A stretch of 64,000 bases of DNA from an uncultured Oscillospiraceae bacterium (GTDB lineage Bacteria > Bacillota > Clostridia > Oscillospirales > Acutalibacteraceae): the NCBI GenBank assembly GCA_959601025.1, contig CAUGOD010000002.1, forward strand, positions 76,877 through 140,876, given 5' to 3'. The translations under genes were made by a program, and so were the position numbers. Position 1 is the stretch's first letter. Every line of letters starts with the position of its first letter. The notes below the pieces were generated by a model. That model was not told the origin of the DNA and did no database searches. It saw nothing but the letters and a program-made list of their open reading frames with translations. Of this stretch, positions 17,624 through 29,239 are shown piece by piece.

Positions 17624-18376
17624 GTGATTCGATTGAAGCAAGAAAAACAGGCAGGGCGGGAGATACCGGAGAACGCTTCCTGGATTCGACGGGTGACAGC
17701 CAGGCGGTTTGGAAAATTCCTTCTGGGAACGGTGCTGGCCTACCTCGTTTCCTGTTTGGTGATCGGCGGGTATGTGCTGCTTTCGGGCGGCCCGGTTGTG
17801 CGGGGGTTGGGCGGTCTCGCCGCCGCGCTCTTTTTGCTGGCCTTTCCCCTGATCCGCTGGATAGGTCGCCTGGAAATCGCGCCGCTGATGGACGCGGTAT
17901 TGATTATTTTTATCTTTCTCGCCTTCAACCTCGGCGTGGCGCTTGGGCTGTACAGCTACGTCTGGTGGTATGATCTGGCGGTCCATTGCCTGAGCGGGGC
18001 GGTGTTTGCTCTGGTGGGTCTCTGCCTGTACTGGATGACGCGGGACGACAAGTGGGCGGCAATCGGGAAAGATGCGCTTTCCGCCGCCAGCTACGCCTTT
18101 TTCTTCTCCGGCTTTGTGGCGGTGTTGTGGGAGATTTTTGAGTTTGTCGCCGATCTCCTCACCGGGAACGATTCCCAGAACGTCGCTGCGACCGGGGTAG
18201 CGGATACCATGGAGGACATGATGATCTGCCTCGCGGGCGGACTGTTCATGGCGGCGGTGATCTGGCTGCATCTGAGGGGGCGGCGCTCCTTCCTGATGCG
18301 ACCGGCGGAGGAGTTTTATCGCGCGAATTATGGAGAGAGTGAAAAAGGCCGGGAAGAACTGAAGAAAGGAAAATGA
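17624..18376 (+). CDS. YjdF-like (DUF2238-type) integral membrane protein
   Basis: About 250 residues with six hydrophobic segments. The C-terminal half carries the family features WWYDLAVHCLSGAVFALVG, VLWEIFEFVADLL and ATGVADTMEDMMICLAGG, matching the membrane family of E. coli YjdF, for which no activity is established. The conserved His, Asp and Glu in and next to membrane spans hint at metal or lipid handling, which is inference. The start is a GTG at 17624 or TTG at 17633, both with a weak GGCGG site; I keep the longer form. An 8-bp stem hairpin overlaps the end (18376-18397). Confidence 0.7.
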   Translation: MIRLKQEKQAGREIPENASWIRRVTARRFGKFLLGTVLAYLVSCLVIGGYVLLSGGPVVRGLGGLAAALFLLAFPLIRWIGRLEIAPLMDAVLIIFIFLAFNLGVALGLYSYVWWYDLAVHCLSGAVFALVGLCLYWMTRDDKWAAIGKDALSAASYAFFFSGFVAVLWEIFEFVADLLTGNDSQNVAATGVADTMEDMMICLAGGLFMAAVIWLHLRGRRSFLMRPAEEFYRANYGESEKGREELKKGK

Positions 18377-18485
18377 ACCGGAAAAGCCCTTCCGGTTGGT
18401 CGGATCGGGGGGATGTAGGAATAAAAAAAGAGCCTGCGGGCCATGTTGAAAAGCTCCAGTAAAAACGGACAAGAGAAAAAAGAGG

Positions 18486-18643
18486 CCTCCTATTGTAGAA
18501 TAGAAACCACAATAGGAGGTTTTGCTATGCACAGACAAAAAGGGACGCCGAATATACCTCAAGCAATAAAGGATGAGATTGTAAAGAAGCACGAAAACGG
18601 ATATTTCCAAAATCACTATGTTCCGGGGCAAGCCCCATTTTGA
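18486..18643 (+). mobile_element. 5' scrap of an insertion sequence with RBS-masking hairpin
   Basis: A hairpin with arms 18486-18496 and 18509-18519 hides an AGGAGG site in its right arm, just before an ATG at 18527. The 38-codon frame that follows (MHRQKGTPNIPQAIKDEIVKK...) looks like the N-terminal helix-turn-helix part of a transposase, then breaks off at an early stop (TGA ending 18643). Masking of the transposase ribosome site by a hairpin is a known feature of insertion sequences. No right end is visible. The remaining 465-base gap (18377-18842) holds only this scrap and the PPDK terminator. Confidence 0.5.
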
Positions 18644-18745
18644 TTTTCGGGGCAAACGCCGTTATCATTCCGCCTTCCTGAAAAAATTGAACAAAATCGC
18701 CGTTTTATTCAAAAAATCCGCTGTTTGCAAGGCTTTCGGCGTAAA

Positions 18746-18789
18746 AAAAGACCTTGCAAGGATTTTCCCTGCAAGGTCTTTTGGTTATT
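18746..18789 (-). terminator. Terminator of ppdK
   Basis: Arms 18746-18758 and 18770-18782 form a 13-bp stem with an 11-base loop. Read on the minus strand the stem is followed by seven T's (18743-18749 on plus as A's), which fits the end of the ppdK transcript 60 bases downstream of its stop. Confidence 0.75.
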
Positions 18790-18842
18790 CGCTTTGCCTC
18801 AGGTTTTCCAAATCGGATTTGCCCTAAATCAAAAAGGATTGA

Positions 18843-21476
<2,634 letters not shown>

Positions 21477-21565
21477 CTGCAAATCTACCTCCTAATATTT
21501 GTGACTACATGCTGCAATCCCACGTGATTGCCGGTTCTGCGTCTATTTTCGCAGAAGCATCTTAT

Positions 21566-21594
21566 ATTATAACAAAACTTCCCTGTGTTTTCCA
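21566..21594 (-). promoter_or_regulatory. Promoter of ppdK
   Basis: On the minus strand TGGAAA (21589-21594) and an extended TGTTATAAT whose -10 hexamer is 21566-21571 are 17 bases apart. The leader to the ATG is about 85 bases. Confidence 0.6.
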
Positions 21595-21684
21595 TAAAAA
21601 ATTTTTTCAGCGGGAGAAATTTACCCTTTATACAGAGAAGAAGCCCGGAAATCGGGTTTGTATGGCATTTATTCGCAAAAGCTC

Positions 21685-21713
21685 TTGAAATGAGGGAAGA
21701 AGTTTGACATAAT
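21685..21713 (+). promoter_or_regulatory. Promoter of prs
   Basis: TTGAAA at 21685-21690 and CATAAT at 21708-21713 have 17 bases between them, about 155 bases before the prs start. The ppdK-prs divergent gap (21477-21872) contains only this and the ppdK promoter. Confidence 0.5.
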
Positions 21714-21872
21714 AGGCTATAAGGAAAAGTAGCGCCTTTCCATGTGCGCGCGGTTTCGGCTGATTTTCGGGAGCCGTGGGGGCCGGGAAGCTGTGGAAGC
21801 GCATAAACGGTTGAGACGTTCCGGGAGAGGCTGCGCCGCCGATCCCGGATAAGGAAGGCAAGGAGGAATCGG

Positions 21873-22835
21873 ATGAATTTCCACGGTAAGGATATCAAAA
21901 TCTTTTCGGCGAATTCCCATCCGCAGCTGGCCCGCCAGATCGCGGAACGGCTGGGGCTCCCGCTCGGCCGGTCGGAGGTAAAAACCTTCAGCGACGGAGA
22001 AATCGCCGTCTCGATCAATGAGTCGGTGCGGGGCTCGGACGTGTTTGTGGTGCAGTCCACCTGCGCGCCGGTGAACGACCATCTGATGGAGCTGCTGATT
22101 ATGATGGACGCCTTCAAGCGGGCGTCGGCGGCCCGGATCACGGCGGTCATCCCCTATTTCGGCTACGCGCGGCAAGACCGCAAGGCCAGGGCGCGGGACC
22201 CGATTTCCGCCAAGCTGGTGGCTGACCTGCTCACCACGGCCGGGGCCGACCGGGTGCTGACCATGGACCTTCACGCTTCCCAGATTCAGGGCTTTTTTAA
22301 CATCCCTGTCGACCATCTGGTCGGCGCGCCCATCCTGGCAAATTATTTCCGCGAATTCATCGCGCAGAACGGCGGCAGCGAGGAATTCGTGGTGGTGTCC
22401 CCCGACCTGGGGTCGGTGACCCGGGCGCGGAATTTCGCCGCCCGGCTGGACTGCCCGATCGCGATCGTGGACAAGCGCCGCCAGCGCGCTAACGTCTCCG
22501 AGGTGATGAACATCATCGGTGAGGTGCGGGGGAAAACCGTGCTTCTGCTGGACGATATGATCGACACCGCCGGCACGCTCTGCAATGCCGCGGCCGCGGT
22601 GATGGAGCGAGGCGCGAAGCGGGTGCTCGCTGCGGCGACCCATGCCGTGCTGTCGGGGCCGGCGATCGACCGGCTGCGGGACAGCGCGATTGACGCCGTT
22701 GTGCTGCTGGATACCATCGCCCTCCCGCCGGAAAAGCGGCTGGATAAGTTTATAACCCTGCCGGTTGCTCCGGTGTTTTCCGAGGCGATTGAGCGGATTT
22801 ATGAGGATAAGCCGGTTTCGATTATGTTCGTCTGA
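21873..22835 (+). CDS. prs: Ribose-phosphate pyrophosphokinase
   Basis: 320 residues. It makes PRPP from ribose 5-phosphate and ATP for nucleotide, histidine and tryptophan synthesis. Motifs: IKIFSANSHPQLARQIAERLG, KTFSDGEIAVSINESVRG (ribose and regulatory region), PYFGYARQDRKARARDPISAKLVADLL (flexible loop), LTMDLHASQIQGFF, and the PRPP loop VLLLDDMIDTAGTL near residue 225. This is class I PRS. It starts after AAGGAGG and is followed 64 bases later by pth. Confidence 0.95.
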   Translation: MNFHGKDIKIFSANSHPQLARQIAERLGLPLGRSEVKTFSDGEIAVSINESVRGSDVFVVQSTCAPVNDHLMELLIMMDAFKRASAARITAVIPYFGYARQDRKARARDPISAKLVADLLTTAGADRVLTMDLHASQIQGFFNIPVDHLVGAPILANYFREFIAQNGGSEEFVVVSPDLGSVTRARNFAARLDCPIAIVDKRRQRANVSEVMNIIGEVRGKTVLLLDDMIDTAGTLCNAAAAVMERGAKRVLAAATHAVLSGPAIDRLRDSAIDAVVLLDTIALPPEKRLDKFITLPVAPVFSEAIERIYEDKPVSIMFV

Positions 22836-22842
22836 GACGGAG

Positions 22843-22866
22843 AACCGATTTTTCCGGTTTTTTCAG
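22843..22866 (+). terminator. Weak terminator-like hairpin between prs and pth
   Basis: A 5-bp stem (22843-22847 with 22855-22859) runs into six T's. The stem is short, so read-through into pth is likely. Confidence 0.3.
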
Positions 22867-22899
22867 TTTTTGATATCATAGGCTAAAGGAGAACCACCG

Positions 22900-23499
22900 A
22901 TGTTTTTTCGCAAAGCCAAGCCGGCGGGACCGGTTGATTTTCTGATTGTCGGGCTGGGGAATCCCGGCAAAAAATATGAAGGAACCCGGCATAACGCCGG
23001 GTTTGTCGCTTTGGAAGCGCTGGCGCGGAAGCTGGACGTCCGGGTAAACAAATCCAAGTATAAGTCGCTGATTGCCGAGACTGTGATCGGAGAGAAGCGG
23101 GTGCTGCTGATGATGCCCCAAACGCTGATGAACCTCAGCGGCGAAGCGGTGACCGAGGCGATGCGGTTTTATAAGCTGAAGCCGGAGCAGGTGCTGGTGA
23201 TGCTGGACGATATCACCCTGCCGGTCGGCGTGCTTCGCATCCGGCGGAAGGGGAGTGACGGCGGACAGCGGGGGATGCGGAGCATCATTACCCTGTCGGG
23301 CAGCGAGCAGTTTCCCCGGATCAAGATTGGGGTGGGCCAGAAGCCTCGCCCCGATTACGACCTGGCGGCCTGGGTGCTTTCCAAATTCACCGGGGAGGAA
23401 GCGACGAAGATTCAGGAAGCGGCGGACAAGGCGGCGGAGGCGGCCTGCCGGATCGTGGAAGGCGATCTGGACGGCGCGATGAACGCCTATTCCCGTTAA
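22900..23499 (+). CDS. pth: Peptidyl-tRNA hydrolase
   Basis: 199 residues. Pth frees tRNA from peptidyl-tRNA that has dropped off the ribosome. Landmarks are GLGNPGKKYEGTRHNAGF, with catalytic His at residue 31, PQTLMNLSGEAV with the substrate-positioning Asn, LDDITLPVGVLRIRRKGSDGGQRGMRSI and FPRIKIGVG. The N-terminus carries about 12 extra residues. AAAGGAGAACC precedes the ATG. The stop codon lies inside the first unit of a tandem repeat. Confidence 0.95.
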   Translation: MFFRKAKPAGPVDFLIVGLGNPGKKYEGTRHNAGFVALEALARKLDVRVNKSKYKSLIAETVIGEKRVLLMMPQTLMNLSGEAVTEAMRFYKLKPEQVLVMLDDITLPVGVLRIRRKGSDGGQRGMRSIITLSGSEQFPRIKIGVGQKPRPDYDLAAWVLSKFTGEEATKIQEAADKAAEAACRIVEGDLDGAMNAYSR

Positions 23500-23550
23500 G
23501 ACGGGGACTATTCCCGCTGAGGCGGGGACTATTCCCGTTAAGACGGGGAA
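23488..23550. repeat. Three 21-bp tandem units over the pth stop codon
   Basis: Units 23488-23508, 23509-23529 and 23530-23550 read TATTCCCG(T/C)T(A/G)AG(A/G)CGGGGA(C/A). Each contains a small hairpin (CCCGT-TAAG-ACGGG), and the stop codon of pth is in the loop of the first. From 23551 to the mfd start at 23823 I see no gene and no convincing promoter. Confidence 0.85.
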
Positions 23551-23822
23551 ACCCAACCGCTTCGCCGGAAATCGGTTATTTTCGCACGGATTTCCGTATA
23601 TAGTTTAATACAAGTGGAAGGGGCCGGTGGTGATCGGCTCATGGCGGGGACCGGCCCGCCGCAGCAATACAGGCGGAGAGGGGATGACGGCCCTCCCCGC
23701 CTTTCGGCGTGGGCCGGCTGAGTATAATCCGCATAACAGCGTTTCCGTAAATTCTTTGAAATATGGTTTATGCCCCGTTTTCAGGCATACGACCCGTAAA
23801 GGAAAGAGAGTGACTAGTTACT

Positions 23823-26800
23823 ATGGGAGTATTTGACCGTGGACTGGCCGGCCTGCCCGCCTACGGCGCGCTGAGCGCGGACATCCAGGCGGGGCGGCTG
23901 CCCGCCGCCGTGACCGGGCTGGGGCATATCCATAAGGTGCATTTTCTCTATTCTCTCTGCGTATCCCTGGGCCGCCGGGCGGTGCTGCTTGTGGCGGACG
24001 AGGGGGAGGCTTCCCGCGTATGCGAGGACCTGGCCGCGTTCGGGGCTCACCCTCTTTTTCTGCCGGCGAGGGACCTGTCCCTCCGCCGGGTGGAGTCCAC
24101 CTCCCGGGAATACGAGCAGATGCGGCTGGGAACGCTGGCGAAGATGGCGGCGGGGGACTACGATATCGCGGTCGCCTGCGTGGACGCGGCGGTCCAGTTC
24201 ACACTGCCTCCCGCCGTGCTGCTGACCCGGACGCTTACCCTCCGGGCGGGTCTGACGGCGCCGGTGCCGAACCTCCCGGCGGCGTTCACCGCCGCGGGGT
24301 ATGAGCGATGCGATCAGATCGAAGGGCCCGGCCAGTTTGCCGTGCGGGGCGGCATCCTGGACGTATATCCCGCCGACTGCCCCGCCCCCGTTCGGATCGA
24401 GTTGTGGGGGGATACGGTGGATACGCTGTCTTTTTTTGACCTGCTGTCCCAGCGCCGGACCGAGTCGCTGGAGGCGGTCTCCATCCCCCCTGCCGCCGAG
24501 ATTATGTACGACGATCCGCAGGCTCTCGCGGAAAGGATCGAAGCGCTCGCCGCCGGACTGCGGGGAAAGAACGCCGCGGCGGCGAAGGAAAACCTGCTTG
24601 CGGATGCCGAACGGCTCCGGGGCGGCGGTCAGCCTGCTTCCTTTGATAAGTACATCCCCCTGATTTATGAAAAGCCGGCCACCCTGTTTGATTACGCGGA
24701 CGGGGCGATCCTCTTTGTCTCCGAAATGGCCAAGGTGCGGGAGCGGCTGCGCACTTCTCAGTGGCAGCTGCAGGAGGACGTCAAGACCCTGCTGGCGGAG
24801 GGCCAGCTTTGCCGCGGCCTGACCGACTACGCGCTGGACGAGGTCGGCGTACTGGCGGAGCTGGAACGGCGGGGCGCGGTGCTCTTCGATACCTTTGCCC
24901 GGTCGGGCAGCGAGATTCGGATTAACGGATTGTATAATATAAACGCGAGACAACTGCCGGTATGGTCCGGTGGGCTGGAGCTGCTGACGGAGGATCTGCG
25001 GGATATTCTCCACCGCGGGATGGCCTGCGTGGTGCTGGCCGGGTCGGAGACGAAGAATGCGGAAACGCTGGCCGCCGACCTTACCAAGCAGGGCATTCCC
25101 GCCCTGTATGCCCCCGCCCCCGAAGCGCCGGTGAAAAACCGGGTGCTGGTGATCCGGGGCGGGCTTTCCGCCGGCATGGAATATCCGGACGCGGGACTGG
25201 CGGTTATCACCCACGGACGGATAGCCGGCGGACGGCAGAAGCTCCGACGGCCCAAGAGGGATAAGGCGGCGGAGATCCACTCCCTGTCCGAGCTGACGCC
25301 GGGGGATTATATTGTTCACGCCGCCCACGGCATCGGCTTGTATCAGGGCATCCATCAGCTCGAGGTACAGGGGGTGGTGAAGGACTACCTAAAGCTCCAA
25401 TACGACAAGGGAGACACCCTGTATGTGCCGGTCACTCAGCTCGACCTGGTGTCCAAATATATCGGCACCAAGGACGAGGTGAAGGTGAAGCTCCACCGTC
25501 TTGGCGGGCAGGAATGGCAGAAAACCAAATCCCGCGTCCGTGCGGCGGTGAAGGATATCGCAAAGCAGCTGATCGCCCTGTATGCCCAGCGAATGGCGAC
25601 CCCCGGCTTCGCCTTCGATCCGGACGGGGAATGGCAGTACGATTTCGAGCGGCGGTTCGAATACGAGGAAACCGACGACCAGCTCCGCTGTGCGGAGGAG
25701 ATCAAGGCGGATATGGAGCGTGCCGTTCCGATGGACCGGCTGCTCTGCGGAGATGTGGGCTTCGGGAAAACCGAGGTCGCGCTCCGGGCTGCATTCAAGT
25801 GCGTGACCCAGGGGAAGCAGTGCGCGGTGCTGGTACCGACCACCATCCTGGCGTTCCAGCATTACAACACCATTATTAAGCGGTTTGAGGGCTTCCCCGT
25901 GCAGGTGGATATGCTTTCCCGCTTCCGCACGTCAAAACAGCAGGAGGAGACCATCCGCAAGCTTCGCCGGGGGGAGGTGGATATCCTGGTCGGCACCCAC
26001 CGGATGCTTTCGAAGGACGTGCAGTTTCATAATCTCGGACTGATGATCGTGGACGAGGAACAGCGCTTCGGTGTGGCCCAGAAGGAGCGGCTGAAGGAGA
26101 TCAGCCCCCATGTGGATGTGCTCACCCTTTCCGCCACCCCGATTCCCCGGACGCTGAACATGGCGATGAGCGGTATCCGGGACATGTCGGTGATCGAGGA
26201 GGCGCCGCAGGACCGCCGTCCCGTCCAGACCTATGTGCTGGAGCACGACAACGGCATCCTTACCGACGCGATCCGGCGGGAGCTCCGCCGGGGAGGGCAG
26301 GTGTATTATCTCCACAACCGGGTGGAAACCATCGAACGCTGCGCTGCCGGCATCCAGATGCGGATTCCCGAGGCGCGGGTGGGTTTTGCCCATGGAAAAA
26401 TGACCGAGGAGCAGCTTTCCGACATCTGGCGGCAGTTGCTGGAGCATGAGATCGACGTGCTGGTCTGCACCACGATTATTGAAACCGGGGTGGACGTGCC
26501 CAACGCGAATACCCTGATTATCGAAAATGCCGATCGCTTTGGGCTGTCCCAGCTCCACCAGCTGCGGGGACGGGTGGGCCGTTCGGCCCGCCGCGCCTTT
26601 GCCTATCTCACCTTTGTACGGGGGAAGGTGCTCAGCGACGTGGCATCCAAGCGTCTGGAGGCGATCCGGGAGTTCACCGAATTCGGCGCTGGCTTTAAGA
26701 TCGCCATGCGGGATATGGAAATTCGGGGCGCGGGCAACCTGCTCGGCGCGCAGCAGCACGGGCATATGGAGGCGGTCGGGTACGAGATGTACCTCCGCCT

Positions 26801-27329
26801 GCTCGGCGAGGCGGTAAACGAGGAGAAGGGTCTCCCCGGCGCAAACCGCGAGGCGGAATGCCTGATCGACCTGCAGGTTTCCGCCCATATTCCCGAAAGC
26901 TACATTTCCACCAACGCCCAAAGGCTGGACGTGTACCGCCGCATTGCGGATATCCGTACCCACGAGGATTCCCTCGACGTGTACGACGAGCTGATCGACC
27001 GCTTCGGCGAGCCGCCGGAGGCGGTGCAGGGACTGATCGACGTGGCCCTCCTGCGCAATATGGCGGCCGATGTGGGAATTTACGAGGTTAAACAACAGCA
27101 GGACAGCCTGCTGCTCTATCAGCGGAAGCTGAATATGGAAACCGGGTCCAGAATGTCCGCCGCCCTCAAGGGACGGGTGATGATCAGCGCCGGAGCCAAG
27201 CCCTATTTCGCGGTAAAAATCAAACCGGGGCTGACCCCGCTCGACACCCTGCGGGAAGCGCTGGAAGCCGTCCGGCCGGAGGAACCCGAAGAGACGAAAC
27301 AGGGCGGGCTGAAAATACAAAAAGTATAA
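23823..27329 (+). CDS. mfd: Transcription-repair coupling factor
   Basis: 1168 residues, full length. Mfd moves stalled RNA polymerase and recruits UvrA to the damaged strand. N-terminal UvrB-like domains end near 350; the CarD-like RNA-polymerase-interacting domain starts at LTPGDYIVHAAHGIGLYQGI (about 490); helicase motifs follow: Walker A GDVGFGKTEVALRA at about 643, DEEQRFG at about 744, and LSATPIPRTLNMAMSGIRDM. The TRG motif and C-terminal domain complete the protein. The AAAGGAAAGAG site is somewhat distant from the ATG. Confidence 0.96.
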   Translation: MGVFDRGLAGLPAYGALSADIQAGRLPAAVTGLGHIHKVHFLYSLCVSLGRRAVLLVADEGEASRVCEDLAAFGAHPLFLPARDLSLRRVESTSREYEQMRLGTLAKMAAGDYDIAVACVDAAVQFTLPPAVLLTRTLTLRAGLTAPVPNLPAAFTAAGYERCDQIEGPGQFAVRGGILDVYPADCPAPVRIELWGDTVDTLSFFDLLSQRRTESLEAVSIPPAAEIMYDDPQALAERIEALAAGLRGKNAAAAKENLLADAERLRGGGQPASFDKYIPLIYEKPATLFDYADGAILFVSEMAKVRERLRTSQWQLQEDVKTLLAEGQLCRGLTDYALDEVGVLAELERRGAVLFDTFARSGSEIRINGLYNINARQLPVWSGGLELLTEDLRDILHRGMACVVLAGSETKNAETLAADLTKQGIPALYAPAPEAPVKNRVLVIRGGLSAGMEYPDAGLAVITHGRIAGGRQKLRRPKRDKAAEIHSLSELTPGDYIVHAAHGIGLYQGIHQLEVQGVVKDYLKLQYDKGDTLYVPVTQLDLVSKYIGTKDEVKVKLHRLGGQEWQKTKSRVRAAVKDIAKQLIALYAQRMATPGFAFDPDGEWQYDFERRFEYEETDDQLRCAEEIKADMERAVPMDRLLCGDVGFGKTEVALRAAFKCVTQGKQCAVLVPTTILAFQHYNTIIKRFEGFPVQVDMLSRFRTSKQQEETIRKLRRGEVDILVGTHRMLSKDVQFHNLGLMIVDEEQRFGVAQKERLKEISPHVDVLTLSATPIPRTLNMAMSGIRDMSVIEEAPQDRRPVQTYVLEHDNGILTDAIRRELRRGGQVYYLHNRVETIERCAAGIQMRIPEARVGFAHGKMTEEQLSDIWRQLLEHEIDVLVCTTIIETGVDVPNANTLIIENADRFGLSQLHQLRGRVGRSARRAFAYLTFVRGKVLSDVASKRLEAIREFTEFGAGFKIAMRDMEIRGAGNLLGAQQHGHMEAVGYEMYLRLLGEAVNEEKGLPGANREAECLIDLQVSAHIPESYISTNAQRLDVYRRIADIRTHEDSLDVYDELIDRFGEPPEAVQGLIDVALLRNMAADVGIYEVKQQQDSLLLYQRKLNMETGSRMSAALKGRVMISAGAKPYFAVKIKPGLTPLDTLREALEAVRPEEPEETKQGGLKIQKV

Positions 27330-27339
27330 AACATAAAAT

Positions 27340-27389
27340 AAAATCCTCTATGATAAGGCGGATTTCGCCTTATCATAGAGGATTTTCGC
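27340..27389 (+). terminator. Strong terminator after mfd
   Basis: Perfect 21-bp stem, arms 27340-27360 and 27366-27386, 5-base loop, ending in TTTT. Symmetric A and T ends let it also work for the minus-strand flavin reductase, whose stop is 175 bases further on. Confidence 0.85.
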
Positions 27390-27563
27390 TATGTTGCCTG
27401 CGAAATTGAGCGCTTTTCCACAGCAGGACACAGGGAGAAGAGGGAAGAAAAGGGCGGCTTTGCGGCCCGCAGGGCGGCAAAATGCGGGGCACAATCAATG
27501 GCCCGCAAGCGTTTTCTCCAGGGGAAGCTGACAAATATCTTATTTTGCAGCTCCCTCTATCCC

Positions 27564-28070
27564 CTATTCCGCTTTCAAAACCTTAACGATTTCCCCGACG
27601 TACATACGGTGGAAATCCCCGTTCTGATAGGTGCTCATCATGGTCGGATCAAGGAAATGCGCCGACTCCAGATCCTGATAATACATTTTGCGGCAAACAA
27701 GCGTCAGCTTGGATTCCGCAAAGTAGGGTGCGGGCGCGTCGAACACCGGGGTCAAGCCCGCAGCGGCGACCTTGTCGGTATCCCGGCCGGAATGCGCGCC
27801 GCAGAACTGCAGGGGGCGGCGGTTTCCGTCGTCAAAAAAGGACAGGGAATAATAATTCTCCTTTTCGAGGAACTCGTAGGTATAGCGGGAGGGACGGACA
27901 AAAATAAAGCTGACGTTCGCATTCCACAGCACGCCGAGGCCGCCCCAACTTGCCGTCATGGTGTTGAAGCCCTTCTGCTTCCCGGCGGTAATCAGCATCC
28001 AGTCCCGTCCGATCTGACGGAAGACATTGTCGGAAAGCTCCAGCGGGTCGATCTCAAAAAATTTTCGCAT
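27564..28070 (-). CDS. Flavin reductase-like domain protein
   Basis: 168 residues from ATG 28070 (AAGGGGGT upstream; an in-frame upstream ATG at 28097 lacks a site). The pattern DWMLITAGKQKGFNTMTASWGGLGVLWN followed by FIFVRPSRYTYEFLEKENYYSLSFF fits FMN-binding flavin reductase-like proteins, in which the Thr/Ser-rich loop binds the FMN phosphate. Such proteins supply reduced flavin or act as NAD(P)H:flavin oxidoreductases; the partner is unknown. It stands alone, convergent with mfd. Confidence 0.78.
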   Translation of the reverse strand: MRKFFEIDPLELSDNVFRQIGRDWMLITAGKQKGFNTMTASWGGLGVLWNANVSFIFVRPSRYTYEFLEKENYYSLSFFDDGNRRPLQFCGAHSGRDTDKVAAAGLTPVFDAPAPYFAESKLTLVCRKMYYQDLESAHFLDPTMMSTYQNGDFHRMYVGEIVKVLKAE

Positions 28071-28279
28071 GAAAAGAACCCCCTTAAAAAATAACATTCG
28101 CCGCCCAGCACGGCCGGTACTATGCCAGCGCTGACCAGCGGCGCGAAATTATATATCATTGTACCCGATTTGGCGGGAGAAAGAAAGGGTTTCCGGCATT
28201 TTTGTACCGGCCGGAAAGAAAATCCGTAAAAGGACGAGGGATTTTCTGCTATCCATCATGTTTTCGCTGCTTTTTGCCG

Positions 28280-28470
28280 GAGGGTATGGTATAATGTCGG
28301 CAAGGAGAAATGACAACGGCATTTCTCAGTAGCGCCGCAAGCAAACGCCGGCAGAGAATCTGGTTGGGCGGCGCTATGGTATCATGTCGTTTGGGAGAAA
28401 TGCGGGAGCATTTCTCGATTGCGCCGCCGGGAGAGGCCGGTACAGAACCCGGCCGGGCGGCGCGTATAAT
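28280..28470 (+). repeat. Tandem 90-nt promoter/hairpin units upstream of the TIM-barrel gene
   Basis: Two units repeat with a period of exactly 90: -10-like TATAAT at 28290-28295 and TATCAT at 28380-28385, each with TGG just upstream (extended -10), and each followed by a hairpin GAGAAATG...CATTTCTC (28305-28327 and 28395-28416) and then GCGCCGC. A third partial unit has GGGCGGCGC and TATAAT at 28465-28470. This 28071-28489 gap holds no gene. Confidence 0.7.
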
Positions 28471-28489
28471 AGAAAAGGAAAAACGGCGA

Positions 28490-29239
28490 ATGCGGACGGC
28501 TTGCAGTCCCTCGCCACAGGAGGAGGGGAAGGACCTGGACGGACAGGATACGTTGAAAAGAGTAAGTACCGGTAGCGTTCCGGAATTTCAGGGGAACCTG
28601 CGCAGCTTTATGCTCCATGTCCCCGAAGAAATCCGGGAATGCTCGGGAATCCGGGTGTTCGGAAAAACCATCCGTTCACTGGCGTTTACCACCGACGCGG
28701 CGATTATCCGCAACTGCAACGCGGACGCGGTTATCGCGGTATATCCCTTTACCCCGCAGCCGCTGATTACCCAGGCGGTAATGACGGCGGCGGATATGCC
28801 GGTTTTCGCGGGGATTGGCGGTGGATTGACTCAGGGGATGCGGGTAATCGACCTCGCGCTCCATGCCGAATTTCAGGGAGCGATCGGGGTGGTGGTGAAC
28901 GCACCGACCAAAAATGAAACGGTGCGGGAGCTGGTGAAACGTATAGATATCCCGGTGGTGGTGACAGTGGCCTCTTTCCGGGACGACGTAGCGGCCCGGG
29001 TGGAGGCCGGCGTGCGGATCATCAATGTCTCCGCTGCCGCAGAAACCGCGAGGGTCGTACAATCCATCCGGGAACGGTTCCCGGACCTCGCAATCATCGC
29101 GACCGGCGGCCCGACGAAGGAAAGCATCCGGGAAACGATCCGTGCAGGGGCGAATGCGATCACCTGGACGCCGCCGTCCAGCGGGCAGGTGTTCCGGGAC
29201 ATTATGCAGGCTTATCGCGAGGGAAAGCCCCATCCATAA
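28490..29239 (+). CDS. TIM-barrel protein, NMO/IGPS-like fold, function unknown
   Basis: 249 residues from ATG 28490 (AAAGGAAAA upstream); a TTG at 28553 with GGACAGGA is an alternative start nearer the conserved part. The conserved region begins at FQGNLRSFMLHVPEEIRECSGIRVFGK and includes FTTDAAIIRNCNADAVIAVYPFTPQP, FAGIGGGLTQG, VVVNAPTKNE and IIATGGPTKESIRETI. The last is a phosphate-binding loop typical of (beta/alpha)8 proteins such as nitronate monooxygenase and IGP synthase relatives. I know this as an uncharacterised family in Clostridia, often mis-named hydrolase. The substrate is not known. Confidence 0.6.
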   Translation: MRTACSPSPQEEGKDLDGQDTLKRVSTGSVPEFQGNLRSFMLHVPEEIRECSGIRVFGKTIRSLAFTTDAAIIRNCNADAVIAVYPFTPQPLITQAVMTAADMPVFAGIGGGLTQGMRVIDLALHAEFQGAIGVVVNAPTKNETVRELVKRIDIPVVVTVASFRDDVAARVEAGVRIINVSAAAETARVVQSIRERFPDLAIIATGGPTKESIRETIRAGANAITWTPPSSGQVFRDIMQAYREGKPHP

